DNA from: Anaeramoeba flamelloides
Taxonomy: Eukaryota; Metamonada; Anaeramoebidae
DNA: 64,000 nt
Assembly: GCA_027625915.1 (NCBI GenBank)
Contig: JANTQA010000012.1
Location: 1,953,001 to 2,017,000 of the forward strand
Reading direction: 5' to 3'
In this document: in pieces, positions 26,291 through 38,974 of the stretch
How the letters are laid out: each line of letters opens with the position of its first letter
How positions within the stretch are numbered: the first letter of the stretch is position 1
Made by a program: the position numbers and the translations under genes
The notes under the pieces: model-generated
What the model was told of the DNA's origin: nothing
What the model saw: only the letters and a program-made list of their open reading frames with translations
Database searches by the model: none

Positions 26291-26826
26291 AAACTAAAAT
26301 TCACAACTTTTTAACATAGTTAAAATGGTTAAAAGAATCACAAAATATAATTTCAATCAAATTTGGTATAATTTTCATTTTATTTAACAATGAAAATCCT
26401 TTTTTCATCTTGTATTTTTTGTTTTTCCATTCCATTTTTTAAATTACATAACTTGTTTTGGTAGATCAAATTTTTTTTTGAATGATTGATATTTGGCAAA
26501 AGTTGAGTTGTTCAAATCGAATAACTCAAATAAAATTTGTTGACAATATCTAACAATACGATAGATTAATATTACTAATAGAATTAAAACGAATTTAACA
26601 ATGTTTTTGTTTTTTTTTGCTTTGTTCTCTCCATTTTTGTTCACAGACCGATGGTGTATTTGTATTGATAATTATTTATTTTTTTTTGAGTATTGTAATT
26701 TATAAATAATTGTTAAAATTTTAATTAGTGGAGGATTATAATTTGGAATTTGTTTGAAAATTGATTAAATGATTTTTTTTCAATAATTGAATTTTGGTCT
26801 TTTAAAAATTTTGCAGGAGTTTATTT
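26291..26826 (+). mobile_element. 535-bp TAAAC-ended element, copy
   Basis: It starts with AACTAAAATTCACAACTTTT and ends with TTTAAAAATTTTGCAGGAGTTTA. The interior follows the same order of landmarks as the copies at 32.0 and 32.6 kb: TTTTTTCATCTT, AAATTACATAAC, ATCAAAT, AACTCAAATAAAAT, then TTTTGAGTATTGTAATTTATAA. The minus strand is open for 66 codons, but the frame is not kept in other copies. Confidence 0.65.
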
Positions 26827-29800
26827 ATCTAAGAATTGATGTTAAATGTGAATAAAAAATTCAATAAACTAAAAAATTTAAATCAGAAAAAATGAAATCT
26901 CTAGAAAAAATATCAAAAAACTCAAATTAAGTCAATTTATTTTTTGTTTCAGAAATAGTTTAAATCAAGAAAATTTTTTTCAAATGAGATTTATAAATAT
27001 GTCCTTAATAAAATTAAGCACTATTTTTTTCTGATTAATATTTTTTGAAATCTAAGTTTCATACTTATTTCAATTAACACTGGGATAAATTTTTTTAGAA
27101 TAAAAACACTCAAAACTTTTGAATATCAAAAATAATTTTTGGAATTAGTGTGCACTTTTTTATGTTTTTTTGAAAAATTGGGGTTGAGAAAAGTTTGAAA
27201 TCAAAGAATAAGTTAATATATTAAATTAGAATGCTTTTCCAGAAAGTTTATCCTTCTAGTTTAACTTTTTTTTTTTATTTTACCATTTAAAACTAAAAAA
27301 AAAATTTGAGGACCAAATTAGTGCCTTTTGTGAAAAGAAAATTCCCATAATTTAGAATTTGTTTTTGTAATTGAGTTTAAACAAGATAGTGTATCTAAAA
27401 ATATACATAATTTCAAGTTTGAAATCAAGGATTTTGGCAAAAAATGTTTTCAAGAAAAAGCTAAATTAAAACTTTATTTATTTTTATTTTATCATTTAGT
27501 TTTTTTAATTGTATTAATGGAAAGTATTTGATCAGTTTTCCATTTTTAGTGTTTTTTTGGGTCGTAGGTACATATAAACTATCTTTCATAATAATTGGCC
27601 CATTAAAAACCAAATTTTAAATAAAAATATTTTTAATAATTGAAGTTATCTATTATAATATAAAAATTTAGATTTTAATATTCAATACTCTACTCAAGAG
27701 ATATTTATTTTTTGTCGAAAAATAAAAGAAAAAAAAATCAAAAAAACTGTTAAAAAAAATTGGGCTATTTATTTTGAAAGAAGCATTACATGAAAAATAG
27801 ACAATTTAAAAAATTAAAAAACCCCATTTATCGATTCTCCTTCCATTTGAATAACTAAACCTAATCTCTTTTTCATATTTGAAACCATAATTTTCATTAA
27901 TTCATCAGTTACTTATTTCAAAATTTTCATTTTCATTTTCCATTTTAACAAAACACTTTTGAAAAAATAAAAAAGAGAAAAAATGATTTATTTGCAAACT
28001 TTTCATTGTTAGAGGAAAAACTTCAAAACGATACAAAAGTAATTCATTATTCAAATGTAAGGTGGGCTAGTTATTATGAAATTTAGTTTATTATCAACAA
28101 TTATAAAACGAATTTCTCTAATGTGAATAAAAAAGATTTAGAATAAAAAAAAATTTTTTTTTACTTGAGTACTACTTTCAAAGTGTAAAATTTGAAAGTA
28201 ATTGAGTGCATAATAAATAATTTCTAAATGAAGAAAATAAACGGAGTAAAAAATATTTAACATAAAATCAACTTTAAAAATGAATTTATTGTCTACTATG
28301 GCCCATTATTAAAGTTTAGACATGAATAGTGATATTGATTGGGTAAATATATTTGATTTTAAAGACCAAATAGTAAACTTCCCCGTTTTGTATATTCAAA
28401 ATACTTATAAATTAATTATAAATAAATTCAACAATAAATAGTTCAATTTCCATTTTTGATTTTTAACCTAAGAATAATTTTTGTCTTTTGATTTATTTCT
28501 ATTGTTAGTTTAGAAATTCCTTTTATTTATTTTTACAAAAGTAAAATAAGCGAGTTGACTTGTCTAAAAACCAACAACTAAACAAATAAAAAACAATTTC
28601 TATTTTTGAAATTTTATTACAATAATTTCAAACCATTTTCTCAACAAATTTAAATTTAAAGATTGACTATTTTAATAAGTATCTTTTCATAAAAACTCAA
28701 AAAAAAACATCATTGGAAGAGTAGTATAAATGGAAAAACAATTGAAAAAAAAAATAAATTTAAACAATTTTTATTTGTATTTGTCAGTTATAAATACAAC
28801 AAGACTTTCTACTTAATTTGATAAGATAACGATACAAAAAAAAAAAAAAACATAAAAAAAAGCATTTATTTTTTACAGTATTTAAATTGTGATTATTTCA
28901 GAAAAATAATAAAATGAAATTATTACAAAAAAACATACCTTTTATATGAAATTACTATTGAAAAAAGTTTAATTATCAAAAATTTACATTTATTAACTTT
29001 TATCAAAAAAATGATAATTGAATAGATCAATTGAACTATAGAATTAATATTTTAGATTCATTTAAACGAAAAAGAAAGTAATTATGATTACTACAGAATT
29101 ACAACAGATTTTAATTAAAGTCATATATATTCTTGTTTGAATCATATAATGACACACTAACCAACACTTTTATTTTTTTTTTTTTTTTTTTTTTTTTTTG
29201 GGAATGTCAACAATATAAATTCATTTTTATATATTGAATATTATTACCCCACCCTAATCCATTTTATTAAGAAACCATGAAATTTTTCAAAAATAAGAAG
29301 ACTTTATCATTGAACTGAAACCAAAGAAGATTTTTTTGTGCTATAATATTATAATCGGTATGATAAAGGTAATATTTTCACTTCCTTTTAATTTTCCTTT
29401 TTTAAATATAGATCACAAATTAAGGTCTATTTCTGTTGAAAACTCTATTTACAAAATAAAAAGAATGAAAATCAAGTTAATTTTTTTTTTACATTATTTA
29501 ATAAAAGGATTATATAGAGGAAAATAGTTTTCACTCCAAATTTTTTCTTTAACATTCCAAATAAAGATCACAAAGAAATATACTATAATTTCTGATATCT
29601 ATTTTTTCATTTGGTCCTTTTTGTCCTCAATTTTCATCATCAGAATTGGGTACATTTTGGGGAAACTAATATCCCTAACCGAAATTCAGAATGGAAAAAA
29701 GATCTTTCACCAAAATTTTATCCAAGTTAATTTTCAAATAATTTTGTTAAACAAATACTCATAATCCAACAATTAATGACTTTACAAAGAAAATTAGTTA

Positions 29801-30020
29801 AAAATTTAGCCAACTTGAGAAAATTTTCTATGTTTGATATCAAATTGTACACCATTCTTATTAAGCAATTTTAAAATTTAATCCAAAAAAAACACGTAAC
29901 AAAATCCGAAAAAATTTCAAAAAAAATATTTGTTTCACAACAAATCTTACTCTTTTTGAACTCTTTCAAAAATGTTTTAATATATATTTTATTTTTTATT
30001 AATTGTTCAGTTTTTTCTCT
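26827..30020. other. Long gene-free AT-rich stretch
   Basis: About 3.2 kb without a recognisable gene. A run of T at 29171-29199 stands out. A GC-richer patch at 29640-29720 is open in two plus frames (reading NWVHFGETNIPNRNSEWKK in one). It precedes a T-rich acceptor and could be a 5' exon of the RtcB transcript or chance. Confidence 0.35.
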
Positions 30021-30028
30021 CTTTTCAG
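30021..30028 (+). other. Probable 3' splice site in the RtcB 5' UTR
   Basis: TTTTTTCTCTCTTTTCAG ends at 30028, about 50 bases before the RtcB ATG at 30081. A polypyrimidine run and CAG like this suggest that a non-coding first exon lies upstream and that the ATG at 30003, which falls inside it, is not used. Confidence 0.55.
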
Positions 30029-30080
30029 AACACTTGATTCATTTACACAAATAAAAGACACAACACTGAGTCACAAAAAA

Positions 30081-33000
30081 ATGGAAAACGAATTTCAGAA
30101 CAACAAAAAAGAAAAAGAAAAAGAAAAAGAAAAAGAAAAAGAAAACGAACAAAAACAAAACGATGAAAAAGGAAACGAAAATGAGTTAGAAAAGGAAACA
30201 CTGACAAACATCAAAATAGAAGGGCTATTTAGTACAGCAATCATTTACACACCAAAATTGGATCAATTTACAAAAAAACAAATTCAAGCAACTGTTGATC
30301 ATATTGCCTTTGAAGGATCTAAAATTCGTATAATGCCAGATGTGCACGCAGGAGCAGGTTCAGTGATTGGATTTACTGCAACACTTACTGAAAAAATTAT
30401 TCCGAATATTGTTGGTGTTGGTAAGTGACTTGTTTCAAAATTTTTCATCCTTTTTTACCCTAACATGAAAAATAAACTTTATTTGAAAACGTCTTGATTG
30501 GTGTTTTCTTTTTAATTAAAGATCCTTCAAAAATCAGAGTTTTCAAGAGAACTAATTTCACATTTCAAGGTTATCTTCATTAAATAAAAAAGTAAATATT
30601 GGATTTAACTTTTTAGATCGAAGAAATACAGTCAATTCCGGTTTTAAGACACAAACCTTGAACAAAATTCAAAACACATTAAAAATCTCAAATTAAGGCA
30701 CAAAATTCAAGATACTAGTTAAATACTCTGTGTTAAAAAAAAAAATCCAAAAAATGGGCCTTAATTTGAGATTTTTGTGTGCCTTAAATTGCGTTGAAAG
30801 TTTGTGCCTTAAAAGTGGAACTGACTGTAATTACAAAAACAACAAGATGCCGTGTTTAAGCATTTTTTCAAAAAATGGAAATTTTTTTATACAAGAAACC
30901 TCTGCCTTGTGGGTGCATTGGAAAAGTTTTATAGTCTTTGGAAAAATGGAAAATTTAGAAAAAAAACTTAAAATATTAAGGCATCAATTTTTACAAATAT
31001 GTTGTATTCTTTTGAAGACTGATCATTAAAATTCATTGATTTTTTTTTTCCACTAAACTTTACCCAACCATGATTTTGTTCTTAGCCTTGAGAAGTTTTA
31101 CGTTGATTTTAACTTTGGTGATAATTGCCATTGGCAAAATTCCAAAAACCCACAAAACTAAACTTCATTTCTTTGATAGGAACACAAAAAAATTTCCAAA
31201 TATCAATTATTAGTTCTAATTGATCTGTAAAGAATAAATAATAAATAAGTAGAATAATAAATATAGGGGAATAGTTCATATCCGTATCAAGCAAATCTAA
31301 TCAATCTAAGGTATAGGATTAAAAAAAACTCTGAACATGAAAATAAATCATTTTATCATTATTAATTGTTAAAATTAGGGAAATTGTTTTGTTGTTGATT
31401 AATAATTTCTTTTATTTAAGAACCAAACTCTTAAAACCATACCTCACCACGCATTATAATGATGATTAATTAAATTACATCAGTTCAAAATTATATTCAA
31501 CCAATCAAGAAACAAGAATAAAAATTATGATTGTCCAAATTCATAGCAAAGCTCTATAAAACTCTATTTGTTTTAAAAAATAAGTAGATCTACTTACGTT
31601 TATCAAACAATTCAATGAGTATTTGATAGATACCTTACTTTAATGAACTTTGGGTAGGTTGATTACTGAGATTTATAAAAAAATTTGTTTAATTATAAAA
31701 AGGATTTGATTTTAAATATTTGCAATTACGCAACAACTTTCCTAATATTAACAATTAATAACCTTGTCTGGACTTATTTTCATGTAATGGATTTGTTTCC
31801 ATTCTATATTTCCAAAAAACTGGTAATTTTGTTATATTTCTAATAATATTCTCTTTGGCAGTATTTATATTTGTAAATTGGTAATATAAAATTAAGAGAA
31901 ATATTACTAACTAATTGAATCAGTACCTATTTGATTTCGTATCAAATATGTTCATCAAAATATTTTGAAAAAAAATTTAAACAACTTTTTTGATACAAAG
32001 CTAAACTAAAATTCAAAATTTTCCACACAGCTAAAACGTTCCAAACAATCACAATAATACAATTTCATTGAAATTCGAGATAATTTTGATTTTTGTAAAA
32101 TATGAAAATCATTTTTTCATCTTTTAGTTTTTGTTTTCATTTCATTGTTTGAATTACGTAATTTGCTTCGTTGGATCAAAATTTTTCTACAAGGTTTATA
32201 TTATGTTAAAGTTTAGTTGTTCCAAATAGAAGAACTCAAATAAAATTAGTTGGTAGTATCTAATCATTTGATCGATCAATATTCCTAATAGAATTTAAAC
32301 AAATTTACTAATGTATTTTTTTGTTTTGCTCTCTCCAAAATTTTTAACACATCCTTGATTTATTAGTATTGATAATTATTTATTTATTGTTTTGTGAGTA
32401 TTGTAATTTATAAAAGGGTGTTAACATTTCAATTAGTGAATGGTTCTAATTTGGTAAATCTTCTAGAATTGATTAAATAAGTTTTTTTTTTCACAAATCG
32501 AATTTTGGTGTGTTAAAAATTTTGAATTGGGGTTTATTACCGATAAAATTCAATAAAAAAATGGGTGATAAGATTAGGATACCAAAGATTTTGTAAACAA
32601 TACAATCCAGTTATAAAATTTTCCTTCTAAACTAAAATTCAAAATTTTCCAAGCAGTTAAAACAGTTCAAAGGATCACAATAATACAATTTCAATCAAAT
32701 TGCAAATAATTGTGAATTTTGTAAAATATGTAAACCATTTTTTCATCTTTTTAGTTTTTTGTTTGCATTTCATTTTTTGAATTACATAACCTTGTTTCGT
32801 TCGATCAAAAAAATTTTTTTGAATGATTAATATTAGGTTAAAGTTGGGCTCTTTTAAAGAGATGAACTCAAATAAAATTAGTTGATGATACCTAAACCCT
32901 TTGATTGATCAATAATCCAAATAGAATTTAAACAAATTTACCAAAGCATTTTTTTTTTCTTTTCTTTTTCTTTTTAGAAAACTAAATTAAGATTCAAATA

Positions 33001-34708
33001 CTTCTGATGACTGTATATATTTAGATACTCTTTAAATTAGAAGTCTCAACTTTAGTTTAGACTTCGAAATTCTCTCTTTAACAGATTAGATGAAGTTTCA
33101 TCTAACCCTATACAATAAATCCAAAGCATTTTTTTTTTTAACTTCCATCTCTAAAATTTTTAACTGTCCGATAATGTATTAATATTAATAATTTTTTTAT
33201 TTTTTGTTTTGTGGGTTTTGTCATTTATAAAAGGGTGTTAACATTTCAATTTCAATGAATGATTCTATTTTGGCATTTCTACTATAATTTCTTTAATATG
33301 ATTTTTTTTTTTTTTTCAAAAATTGAATTGTGTCGGTTAAAAATTTTGAATTGGAGTTTATTTTATATATACATTTGAAAACTTTTTTGTCACATTTTTT
33401 TAAAAATAACTATATATATAGTCCCTCTAAAATTTAATGAAATAAGATTTTTTTTCTAAAAATAAGAATTCTGTAGGTCAAAAACTTTGAATTGGGGTTT
33501 ATCTTGAATTGTGCTATATATATTACAGATTTATTTTTACAATCTAAGTATCTAATAAAATCTCTTATTGTTTAAACAAATTTGAAATTATGTCTAACTG
33601 GAAGAGGGTGAAAATAATGTTGCTTTTTTAATCTTTAAATCTAAATAATCATTAGTAAATTTTAAAAAATAAATAAACCTAATATATATATATATATATA
33701 TATATATGAAAAGATATTGGCTGTGGTGTAATCTCGGTAAATTTGGGCAAACAGGAGTTTAATAAAGAACGATTTCAAAAAATTGATAAATTTATTATCC
33801 AAAAGATTCCTTCTGGTTTTAAAATCCATTCAGAGGAACTCCCAGAAGAGGATATGAAAAAAGTACTTGCAAGCATTGATAGTGAAAAGGATTTTGAAAA
33901 AACAATTCAAGAATTTAAACAGCTTGCTGAAGACATTGGGATGAATGCGCAACAAGATAACAGTACCAAAAAAAAACGAAGGAAACAAAGAACAAATGTG
34001 GTTATGAAAAGTATCGGCACACTTGGTGGAGGGAATCATTTTATTGAACTTGATCTTGATGATCAAGGGCAAACCTGGCTTACTGTGCACACAGGATCTC
34101 GAAACTTGGGACTTAAAGTCGCACTTTTCCATCAAAAGAAGGCAAGGGGGATTGTTGGGTTTAAAGATGGGAGAGAACATTTATGGGGTGAAAATGCAAA
34201 ATTGTATTATGAGCACATGAAAATTGCACAATTTTATGCAAAATTTCAACGAAGAATGATCGCCTATAGAATAACCCAAGACTTTTTCAATTTAGAATTA
34301 ACTGGGCAAGAGATCGTTGAAAGTGTGCATAATTATATCAATTTTGAAGATAATATTATTCGAAAGGGTGCCATTTCGGCCAAAGAGGGGGAAAGGGTTG
34401 TAATCCCTTTCAACATGGCAGCTGGCTTGATCATAGGTACGGGTAAAGGTAACCCCAATTGGAATAATTCGGCCCCCCACGGCGCAGGCAGGGTGATGTC
34501 CAGAACTAAAGCGAAAAAAACAATCACATTGGAGGATTTTAAAAAGGTAATGAAAAAGGCAGATGTCTGGTCTTCGTGTGTTGTCAAATCAGTTTTGGAT
34601 GAAGCGCCTCAAGTTTATAAAAATGTTGAAGAAATCATAAAATATCTTGAACCAACTGTTAATATTGATTTAGTTTTAAAACCTATTTATAATTTTAAAG
34701 CAAAATAA
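30081..34708 (+). CDS. rtcB: Bacterial-type RtcB RNA ligase
   Basis: Exons 30081-30420 and 33714-34708 encode 444 residues. The intron (GTAAGT...AAAG) is 3293 bp and splits the codon for D114. RtcB joins RNA with 2',3'-cyclic phosphate or 3'-phosphate to 5'-OH ends using GTP and Mn2+, in tRNA splicing or repair. Motifs visible: MPDVHAGAGSVIG (85-97), VGVDIGCG with metal-site D114 and C117, GGGNHFIE (H222), HTGSR (H239), VHNY (H319) and APHGAGRVMSRTKAKK with guanylylated H369. All catalytic positions are intact. HGAGRVMSRTKAKK and the short length (408 in E. coli, 505 in human RTCB) place it with bacterial enzymes rather than the animal/archaeal type. Residues 1-45 are a Lys/Glu-rich extension, and a basic insert (KKKRRKQR) lies near 202. 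Gene transfer from bacteria followed by intron gain is inferred. Confidence 0.95.
30627..30829. mobile_element. TA-flanked foldback MITE, copy 2 (in RtcB intron)
   Basis: The right end AAGTGGAACTGACTGTA is identical to the copy at 6.0 kb. The left end is diverged (TACAGTCAATTCCGGTTTTAAG). The mirrored internal motif AAATCTCAAATTAAGGCAC is intact. It lies within the RtcB intron, on which it could fold into a long hairpin in the pre-mRNA. Confidence 0.78.
31362..31759. mobile_element. 400-bp MITE with about 60-bp ends, copy 1 (in RtcB intron)
   Basis: The left end reads AATTGTTAAAATTAGGGAAA, then TTGTTGTTGATTAAT and TTTCTTTTATTTAAGAACCAAA. The right end is its imperfect inverted match (AAGGATTTGATTTTAAATAT, CAATTACGCAACAACTTTCC, TAATATTAACAATTA). 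The interior GATACCTTACTTTAATGAAC and GGTAGGTTGATTAC matches, in inverted orientation, the element at 48.2-48.6 kb. Confidence 0.65.
32002..32536. mobile_element. 535-bp TAAAC-ended element, reference copy (in RtcB intron)
   Basis: It starts TAAACTAAAATTCAAAATTTT and ends AAAAATTTTGAATTGGGGTTTA, an imperfect 21-bp terminal inverted repeat. It contains GAATTACGTAATTTGC, AGAAGAACTCAAATAAAATT, TTTTGCTCTCTCC and GTATTGTAATTTATAAAAGG. Copies lie immediately downstream (32.6 kb), at 26.3 kb and, inverted, at 44.6 kb. No transposase; a non-autonomous DNA element is the simplest reading. Confidence 0.7.
32628..33360. mobile_element. TAAAC-ended element, second intronic copy with a 180-bp insertion
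   Basis: It starts TAAACTAAAATTCAAAATTTT and ends AAAAATTTTGAATTGGAGTTTA. It matches the preceding element except for extra sequence flanked by the direct repeat CCAAAGCATTTTTTTTT (at 32941 and again at 33121). A 17-19 bp duplication is what target-primed (LINE/SINE-like) insertion produces. The insert itself is not recognised. A tail-only fragment follows at about 33440-33505. Confidence 0.65.
33681..33707. repeat. (TA)n microsatellite next to the RtcB acceptor
   Basis: A TA-dinucleotide run ends about 6 bases before the 3' splice site (GAAAAG, exon from 33714). There is no polypyrimidine tract at this acceptor, unlike other introns in the window. Confidence 0.85.
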
Positions 34709-35085
34709 TGTTAATTTATTATTAAAATAAATTTTATTACAATATTTGTCTTCTTTTCTTTTTTAAGATTTATTTCTGTATTGTGTTTTTTTTTTTTTTA
34801 CCCAACAACAATTGTAATATCGCCCTTTACAAACAAATAAGCTGAAATACAGTGTGGTCAAAATAATTTAATCAAGATATACTTTTGATGATTTGTTTAA
34901 TAGTCTTCTCAATTTACCTTTCTTTAACAAAATTATCAAATGGAAAAAAAATTGTCAAATTGGTTTTAATTGTAAAATAGTAGTTAAAGTTCTCATTTTC
35001 AAATATTATATTTTACTAATTTTTTTTGTATTTTAAATCAAAAAGCTCGTTGAAAAATTATATTGATTGTAAGAATGAAAATAGA

Positions 35086-35488
35086 CCATTGAGGAAAAAA
35101 AATGAAACACTATTTTTCATTGGGAAAATTACTGAAAAAGAAAAGTAAGATCAATTAAAAAAAGATAAATAATTAAATTAAGGTAAAATGTAGGATTCAG
35201 CACAATAAGGGGTTTTTTAATACTATCTTTTGTAGGTATGGGCTTTTTCTTTGATTGATTATTATTAAAAATTTGTTCAAAAAATTGACTATTTTTGCAG
35301 GATCTCCAAAACCATACCAACAATTTTGTTAAATCAGGTAGATTTAAATTGTATTTGTTGGGTTGAATGAAAATTATATAAGGGTTTATTATTAAAAGTT
35401 AATTGGTTTCTTCTTTTTGTTCGTTTTACTTTTCATTTTCAGCAATGTTCCCAATGAAAAACTATGTTTCACTTTTTTTTCAAAAAGG
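35086..35488. mobile_element. TAA-family MITE, degraded copy
   Basis: The left end reads CCATTGAGGAAAAAAAATGAAACAC, then TTCATTGGGAAAATTACTG. The right end is its inverted match (TTACTTTTCATTTTCAGCAA, TGTTCCCAATGAAAAACTAT, GTTTCACTTTTTTTTC). Its interior matches both 1.0-1.4 kb and the intact copy at 47.4 kb. The terminal bases are mutated and no target duplication remains. Confidence 0.65.
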
Positions 35489-38400
35489 AGAATTCAAAAC
35501 ATCAAATTATACCCAAATTGAAATCTGTTCAATTTTACAAATTTGAATTTTAAAAGTAAACAGTCCAAAAAGTTCATTTTTTGAATATTTTGATGTTTGG
35601 CTTTTCTATTCCGGTGAATTGTCTTTAAGATTTTATATATATATGTTGTAAACAAGTTTCGGGAATATCCGTTTCATATAGCTTAATTGATCTGCGACAA
35701 TAAAGTTAAATAAATATTTCAAAAATTTTACCTTTATACGAGATTTTGAAATTATACCCAATTTGTTTTTTTTTTTTCATTTGATAATATTTTTCAGGTT
35801 TGTTAAAAATAGAATAAAAAAAGTATATTATTTTCATTTTAATTTTACTCATAAAAAATTTTTTTCAGGAAGATGGTAACATTTTGGATGTAGAATTCAC
35901 TCAAATAATAAATATAAAAATTTATCCTTATTTAATTAGTAAAAACAAAAAAATACCCATTTGAGAGACTAATCTATTTTTTTGTGTGTGTGTGAATATT
36001 ATTTGTGAAAAAATTACCAATAAAAATAAATTTGTGAAGAAAATCCTGAAAAGGCAAATTCAAAACAAAATTTTAGATTATCTATAATACTCTCTATATG
36101 CAGAAATGGAGGATTAAACAATTACTACTACTTTCCAAAAAATGAAGAAATTATAAAAACTGTTAAAGTTTGTAATTCTTAAATGGGAATTAAAATTCAT
36201 CTTGTTTTTGGAATTTAATTTTATAAATTTAACTTATTTGAAACTTTTTTTTTTTTTTTGGGAAGTTGATCAAAATTTTTATTGAAATTTTTTTATAATA
36301 GATATTTTTATTGGATTTATCTATTTTTTCTCATTTTTTTAATACTTTCATATAAATAAAATGAATCCACATTAATAATTATAATAATTAAAGATAAATA
36401 TTATCAAATATAATAATCTTAAAGACAAAATTTCATTTTTTAAGACTCTTAATCTTTGAAAGGGAATATTTCCCGGTCTTTTTGATTTGTAGAAAAATAA
36501 TCGAAAATTATGATTAAATTTAATTTACCAATTTTTTTTTTGTTCTTCAGGATTTAGAATTTCGATTTCTTATATTGTATTTTTGAAATAATATTAGATT
36601 CTTAATGTTATATAATCAGGCAAAATTACAGAAAAGCACTAAAGGTAGGATTTCAGAAATCTAAAAATGTTAGGTAGTTTTTATAAATTGTTTTTCAATT
36701 TAAATATTTAAACAAAAAGGGATCCAGATCTTTTTCTAATAATTCGTTGTAAAAGTGGAAATTTCCATAAAAATGAGAATACATTTATCTAGGGTGTAAA
36801 AAGTGCCTTTTTATAAACTTTAATGGGTTATTTATAAATAAAGAGTTCACTGTTATATATGGGACTAAATAATATATAAATAACTAATTGAAAAATGGTT
36901 TTAATCACTGGATAAATTCATTCTCACTTTTAGTATGGTAACGTGTCATGACGGTTCTTTCTCCATGGGAAACAAATTCTGTATTTCTTTTAATTTTTGT
37001 TACATAATGAATTTAATCACTTCCACCTACCCCTCATAAACTGAATTGAAAAGAGTAAAACGTAAAAAATAGTCGATTTTTAATAATAAATTTTGATTTT
37101 TGGGTTATCAATTAAAATATATTTTACCTTATACTTGAAAAATTTGAAAACTTTTTTTTATTTAAAAAATATTAAAAAAAAATCCAAAAATGAAAATTCA
37201 TTATTAAAAATCAATCATAATTTATCTCTTACTCTTTTCAATTCGGTTTTCTAGGGGAAAAAATTAAATATTTTTTTTCAACAAACATCAAAATTAATAC
37301 CAAGTCGATGGAAGGCGAATCGCCTAAAACCCCATCACAGCATATCCTACAACGAATGTAAGATATTTATTATATTCTTTTCAGGGGTTTCAAACCATAA
37401 ATAAACTTTAAAATTGCAACAGAGATAGAAAAAGAAAAAAGAAAAAGAAAATCTTTATCTAGGGTTTGTAGTTACCTTTTTTTACAATTTAATGCTCCTT
37501 TTTCCTTCTTTTTTCTTATAGTATTTATTAAAAAAAAATTATTCTTTTTTTTAGGGTGGGTGGGGGTAATTTCAGCTTACTTTCCTAATTTATAATTGTT
37601 TTTTAGTTATATTAATTACGAATCATAATTTACTTTATGATTAATCAATGGAAATTAAAATAATAAATAATTATTTTAAATAATTTCAAAGATATTATTC
37701 TTATTATTTTTGGTAATTTAAATTAATTCTTTATTGGATATTGTTCAATTTTTCCATGTCATGAATTGTCACATAAAAAATGATCGATTTCTTCATTTAT
37801 TTCACACTTTTTACTTTTTTTGCATAAATTGCATTATTTTTATCATATTTTATTCTTATTATAATACAATGTTTATGTATATACAATAAGATCTTTTTTA
37901 GTAATTTATGTGTTTTTTTGTTTTAATATGGAAATAGAGTTCTTACATTTAAAAAGAGGTATTTTTTATTTTACAAAAATAATTTTTATAATTGGAAGTT
38001 CATTCCTTTTAAACAAAATTAAAAAATCAAAAAAGAAATTTTTTTTGTTTTCAATGATTCTTTAATTAAAGGTAAAGTTATTAATTGGAAGTTAATCTAT
38101 CAAATACTTTAAAGTGAGTTTGATGGTTGGTAAATCTCAAATAGTCTTATTAAATGAGATCTAATAAGTGACAAATATTTTTATTTTCCCTGAATTAGTC
38201 TATGCCGCATAACAAATAATGGTAAAAGAAGGAAAATTTCATCTTTTAGGGAAAATTTTCCTTGAAAACAATTTTTAGATCCCTTATACATAATTAATAA
38301 TTTTTTGGATATGTTATAAATTTGACAAATTTCACTGTTGTGGTTTTTCACAAAATTCAATATTTCTCTAATTTCTTGAATTAGTCATTAAGTTGATAGG

Positions 38401-38974
38401 GCTCTAAAAAAAAATGTCCGGCATCAAAATGGTGAAAAATGGGAAAGGTTGAGAAATTATTTTGAGTTATTTTTAAGTTTTGTTAAAATTTGATAAAATC
38501 TTGTCAAAGTAATTGGTGAGGATGTGACCAAAATCCCAATTTCTCAAAAAAAAAGATCATTTTTTCAGATACAAACTTTTTATATTGTTTTTTAAATTAC
38601 AAAACTCTTGACTGGTTTACACATTTTATTTTCATTAGATGTATGAACACAAAATTCCTCAAAAACTTTTTCACTAGACTGGCCCATATTTGACCAGTAA
38701 CTAATTATTATGTTTTGATGGAAATAATACTTATAAAAAAATTAGCATACATTAAATCAAATATTTTAAGATATTTGGTGAGGGGAAATTCTATTCAAAA
38801 TAGCAAAAGAGAATAAATAGTGTCGTTTAAATAGTTCCAGGGGGCTTTAATTTAAGAAAAAACACTACACAAAAAAAAACAAGAGAAAATCGCAATCCCC
38901 TGTAAGCATATTTTGATTTGTAGTTACCATGAACAATTCAAGTAACTCAAGGCACAAAACTCATATACATATGA
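35489..38974. other. Long gene-free AT-rich stretch
   Basis: About 3.5 kb with no coding region recognised. A G/C-richer patch at 37300-37350 (GTCGATGGAAGGCGAATCGC) and GGGTGGGTGGGGG at 37555-37567 are local exceptions to the AT background; I can assign neither. Confidence 0.35.

Noticed and set aside
29560-29760. Two overlapping plus-strand open readings upstream of RtcB
   Set aside because: Both are plausible-looking but conflicting, lack an ATG, and may simply be 5' leader sequence; not called as a gene.
33830-34587. Minus-strand and alternate plus-strand frames over RtcB exon 2
   Set aside because: RtcB motifs establish the real frame; the others are shadows.
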